Below the pieces are notes generated by a model that did not search any database, was not told the origin of the DNA, and saw only the letters and a list, made by a program, of their open reading frames with translations. From an uncultured Lachnospiraceae bacterium (GTDB lineage: Bacteria > Bacillota > Clostridia > Lachnospirales > Lachnospiraceae), in NCBI GenBank assembly GCA_947591115.1, contig CANQCX010000014.1, positions 1 through 18,336 of the forward strand: a stretch of DNA of 18,336 nt. Direction: 5' to 3'. Below, piece by piece: positions 16,059 through 18,336 of this stretch. A program made the position numbers and the translations under genes. Position 1 is the first letter of the stretch. Each line of letters begins with the position of its first letter.

Positions 16059-17150
16059 ATGATTATTCAGTCAGACAACATGCACATGCATACAAAAAGA
16101 AACTACCGGGAATCCCGCTCGGCGTTCTCCCGCAGCGAAACGCTTGGCGCCGCTTCTAATGCTTCCGGCGCCGACCATGCGAATCGTTTTCTCGACAGCC
16201 AAAGCTTTTTGTTCCTCGGCTCTAATATGAACGGAAATACCAAAGAGCAGACCTCCTCCCGCACCGAAACCTCCGAGGCTCCGGAGACGCTGGCGGATAT
16301 GGTCAAAAGCTTTCAAACCACGCAAAGCGTGAAAAACAGCGTGATCCAGGAACGGCTTCAGGCAATCAGCCAGATTCGCGATCAGACGCTGAATTACCTG
16401 CTGGACATTCTTTTCGGAAAAACGCACAGCGCGCAGCGCGGCGGTTTTTCGACGGACTTTTTGACCGGCAGCGGAATGACCATGCAGACTACGCGGCAGT
16501 ATTCCTACTTCAATTATTCCGAAAGCGAAATGACGACCTTTGACGCAGCCGGCACCGTAGTTACCGCAGACGGACGCCGGATCGATTTTAATATCGGTTT
16601 GGAAATGTCCCGCTCTTTTACGCAGACGGCGGGCTCCTATATTGATTTTACGCAGCCGGTACTGTGCGACCCGCTGGTAATCAATCTGGATTCCAATATT
16701 GCGACGGTTTCCGATCAGAAATTCCTCTTTGATCTGGACAATGACGGAACTATGGAGGAAGTTTCGCAGTTGAATTCCGGAAGCGGCTATCTTGCGCTTG
16801 ACAAGAACGGCGACGGTCAGATCAACGACGGCTCCGAGCTGTTCGGCACGACAAGCGGCAACGGATTTGCCGACCTTGCCGCATACGATTCCGACGGCAA
16901 CGGCTGGATCGACGAAGCGGACGCCATTTTTCGTCAATTAAAGATCTGGATCAAAGACGAAAACGGAAACGACAGACTTCTGGATCTAAAAGAAGCGGGC
17001 GTCGGCGCGCTCTATCTGGGCAGCTCCGATACGCAGTTTTCACTGAAAAACGCCGGCAACCAGACGGATGCCGTAATCCGCAGTACCGGAATGTTTTTGT
17101 ATGAAGACGGCAGCGCCGGAACGCTCCAGCAGCTCGATCTGGCTACCTGA
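16059..17150 (+). CDS. EF-hand-type calcium-binding protein of unknown role
   Basis: The 363-residue product begins at the ATG after AAGGGGTGAACAT. No signal peptide or membrane span is visible. The first 130 residues are hydrophilic and rich in Ser, Thr, Asn and Gln, probably flexible. A TADGRRIDFNIGLEMSRSF segment, a CDPLVINLDS segment and then a calcium-site region follow: FDLDNDGTMEE from residue 224, DKNGDGQINDGSE from 248, and the near-canonical EF-hand loop DSDGNGWIDEAD at 277-288. Sequences of this layout (DPLVIDL..., FDLDxDG, LALDxNGDGxIxDGxELFG) occur as hypothetical calcium-binding proteins in many bacteria, and I recall them best from Proteobacteria; the function is not established. 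It is convergent with the DUF6033-like gene across a shared terminator. Confidence 0.88.
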   Translation: MIIQSDNMHMHTKRNYRESRSAFSRSETLGAASNASGADHANRFLDSQSFLFLGSNMNGNTKEQTSSRTETSEAPETLADMVKSFQTTQSVKNSVIQERLQAISQIRDQTLNYLLDILFGKTHSAQRGGFSTDFLTGSGMTMQTTRQYSYFNYSESEMTTFDAAGTVVTADGRRIDFNIGLEMSRSFTQTAGSYIDFTQPVLCDPLVINLDSNIATVSDQKFLFDLDNDGTMEEVSQLNSGSGYLALDKNGDGQINDGSELFGTTSGNGFADLAAYDSDGNGWIDEADAIFRQLKIWIKDENGNDRLLDLKEAGVGALYLGSSDTQFSLKNAGNQTDAVIRSTGMFLYEDGSAGTLQQLDLAT

Positions 17151-17156
17151 AAAAAC

Positions 17157-17205
17157 AAAACGTGCAGGTTTCCTCTATGTTTGAAGCAAACCTGCACGTT
17201 TTTTT
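17157..17205. terminator. Strong bidirectional intrinsic terminator
   Basis: A perfect 15-base-pair stem (17157-17171 with 17188-17202) encloses a 16-base loop. On the plus strand it ends in a T-run at 17199-17205. On the minus strand the A-rich stretch 17150-17160 supplies the U-run. It lies between the two convergent stop codons and should terminate both transcripts. Confidence 0.92.
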
Positions 17206-17207
17206 GT

Positions 17208-17930
17208 CTATCCTCGAAAATCAATACTCTGTCCCAGCATCCGCTCCTGCTCGCTCCAGATCTGATCGCTCATCCCCGCATAATTGATATCGTCGATCTT
17301 CTGCAGCAGATCTTCCAGCGTCGGCGCGGTTACCGTAACCTCCTCCTCCGCTCTTTTTTTCTCTTTGAGCTTTTGATCTCTTCGTTCCTCCGCAGCTTTT
17401 TTGGCATCCTTCTTTGCATCCGCTTTTTTGTCGGCGGCCGCCTTTTCCCGCTTGTCGGCGATCCTCTCGCGCTGCGCGGCGAGCGATTTGTCAATAACGG
17501 CAAAGAACGAGGCGTTTCCGCCGTCGTTGAACAAAATCCCATACCCTTTTACATTCGGCGAGGTTATTTGGCTCTTCATTACCTGCAATTTGGATGCGGA
17601 CGAACTGATGATCCCTTCATACTGCTTGCGGTAATTTTCATCCGCCGCCATTTTTTCAATTTTCTCTTCATCGATTAAAACGACCATGCGGTTCGGGTTC
17701 GCATAGCTTCCTGCCTGCGCCTTTGCCAGCTCTTTCATATCGGAGCTGACCAGAACAAATTCCATATTGCCGTATTTGCGCTTCAGTTCTTCATAGTACT
17801 TTGCCGCCTCCTCGCTTAACTGCGGCTCCCCGACGGTTCTTCCGGAAACCTTCGACGGCTTCCCGTTTGGTGCTTCCTGCACAGTTGTAGCATTCTGCAT
17901 GCTTTCTACCTGAATTGCTGCTGTACTCAT
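17208..17930 (-). CDS. DUF6033-like protein
   Basis: The 240-residue product starts at the ATG at 17930, 7 bases after AAGGAGG; an upstream in-frame ATG at 17954 lies in front of that site and is rejected. There is no signal peptide. The N-terminus is Ser/Thr/Gln/Asn-rich (MSTAAIQVESMQNATTVQEA). A conserved-looking middle follows (AAKYYEELKRKYGNMEFVLV, then GYGILFNDGGNASFFAVID), and then a highly charged Lys/Ala/Glu region at about 150-195 likely to be a coiled or extended helix. I recall this layout as DUF6033, a Clostridia family without known function. A sigma-D-type promoter in front suggests expression with flagellar or motility genes. The assignment is from memory of the family, not a search. 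Confidence 0.82.
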   Translation of the reverse strand: MSTAAIQVESMQNATTVQEAPNGKPSKVSGRTVGEPQLSEEAAKYYEELKRKYGNMEFVLVSSDMKELAKAQAGSYANPNRMVVLIDEEKIEKMAADENYRKQYEGIISSSASKLQVMKSQITSPNVKGYGILFNDGGNASFFAVIDKSLAAQRERIADKREKAAADKKADAKKDAKKAAEERRDQKLKEKKRAEEEVTVTAPTLEDLLQKIDDINYAGMSDQIWSEQERMLGQSIDFRG

Positions 17931-17978
17931 ATTTTTTCCTCCTTGAAAAATCATGAATTCCGTTTCTATTATGAATAA

Positions 17979-18005
17979 GTATCGGCATTCTTAGGGGCAA
18001 TCTTA
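17979..18005 (-). promoter_or_regulatory. Sigma-D (sigma-28) type promoter of the DUF6033-like gene
   Basis: On the minus strand TAAG (18005-18002), 15 bases, then GCCGATAC (17986-17979). The consensus is TAAA-N15-GCCGATAA, so this has one mismatch in each element. It lies about 48 bases before the start codon with the ribosome binding site between. No competing TTGACA/TATAAT pair was seen at this position. Confidence 0.65.
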
Positions 18006-18123
18006 AGTTCGCATCCTTGCATTTCATGCCAAAAAAAGGACGGAATGTTACATCTTGCTCGTGCGCATCGTCTTTTGTTTGACCGGATGGTTTTTCGCAT
18101 ATTAAAAAACACCCCTATCAAAC

Positions 18124-18153
18124 AAAAAAAGAGAGACCGGAAAGAATCCGGCC
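18124..18153 (-). terminator. Intrinsic terminator of the tRNA-Thr transcript
   Basis: On the minus strand GGCCGGA (18153-18147) pairs with TCCGGTC (18141-18135), seven pairs with one G-U, around a 5-base loop. TCTC and a run of seven T (18130-18124) follow. Confidence 0.85.
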
Positions 18154-18170
18154 CCCTACTATACGGAGAA

Positions 18171-18242
18171 AGCTGATGACGGGAATTGAACCCGTGGCCC
18201 CTTCCTTACCAAGGAAGTGCTCTACCTCTGAGCCACATCAGC
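18171..18242 (-). tRNA. tRNA-Thr (anticodon GGT)
   Basis: Read on the minus strand, a complete 72-base cloverleaf is visible: acceptor GCTGATG/CATCAGC with discriminator T, D arm GCTC...GAGC, anticodon stem CTTCC/GGAAG with loop TTGGTAA (anticodon GGT), five-base variable loop, and T arm ACGGG-TTCAATT-CCCGT. The 3' CCA is not encoded (the next bases are TTCTCC), so it must be added by the CCA-adding enzyme. Confidence 0.97.
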
Positions 18243-18273
18243 AAAAATATGATATAACCTCGTCAACTGCTTT

Positions 18274-18302
18274 ATCATACTATATGGAATACCGATTGTC
18301 AA
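18274..18302 (-). promoter_or_regulatory. Promoter of tRNA-Thr
   Basis: On the minus strand TTGACA (18302-18297), a 17-base spacer and TATGAT (18279-18274) lie about 32 bases before the tRNA 5' end. Confidence 0.8.
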
Positions 18303-18336
18303 TATCCCAATTGAAAAACTTGTGTGAAAAATCCGT

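Noticed and set aside
16071..16937. Minus-strand frame of 288 codons opposite the EF-hand gene
   Set aside because: No recognisable motif or ribosome binding site, while the plus-strand frame has clear calcium-binding loops and a good ribosome binding site.

Overview
The window looks like chromosomal DNA from a low-to-moderate GC Gram-positive anaerobe of the Clostridia, most likely a Lachnospiraceae-type gut commensal. The grounds are strong AGGAGG-type ribosome binding sites, TTGACA-N17-TATAAT promoters, LplB/LplC-type sugar permeases with no dedicated ATPase, a YesL (DUF624) protein, class II GalT, a DUF6033-like protein and a tRNA without an encoded CCA. No mobile element, CRISPR array or rRNA was seen.

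Region 1 (1-10283, minus strand) is one long carbohydrate operon. It is read from a promoter at 10283-10255 in the order lplB-type permease, lplC-type permease, substrate-binding lipoprotein, cytoplasmic GH32 beta-fructosidase, a second and divergent GH32 that is a lipoprotein, and a very large repeat protein that runs off the left edge. That last gene is an uninterrupted frame of 1180 codons with no stop inside the window. It carries seven copies of a roughly 178-residue unit. The simplest reading is a fructan or fructo-oligosaccharide system: surface binding and cleavage, ABC uptake, then cytoplasmic hydrolysis.

Region 2 (10347-12909, plus strand) is divergent from the operon. It encodes a YesL-family membrane protein, a single-span membrane protein with a solute-binding-protein-like outer part, and a LacI-family regulator with its own promoter. 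The divergent control region holds four exact copies of TTTTACATTT, and the same half-site occurs as a perfect inverted repeat over the -10 box of the regulator's own promoter. The regulator appears to lack the usual LacI hinge-helix motif. Together these suggest a self-contained local regulon with an unusual operator.

Region 3 (12936-15764, minus strand) is a galK-galT pair of the Leloir pathway with its own promoter. It is separated from the regulator gene by a hairpin shared by the two convergent genes.

Region 4 (16059-18005) has two convergent genes flanking a strong bidirectional terminator: an EF-hand-type calcium-binding protein without a signal peptide, and a DUF6033-like protein preceded by a sigma-D (flagellar-type) promoter match. 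The right end (18124-18302) is a tRNA-Thr(GGT) gene with a promoter and terminator on the minus strand.
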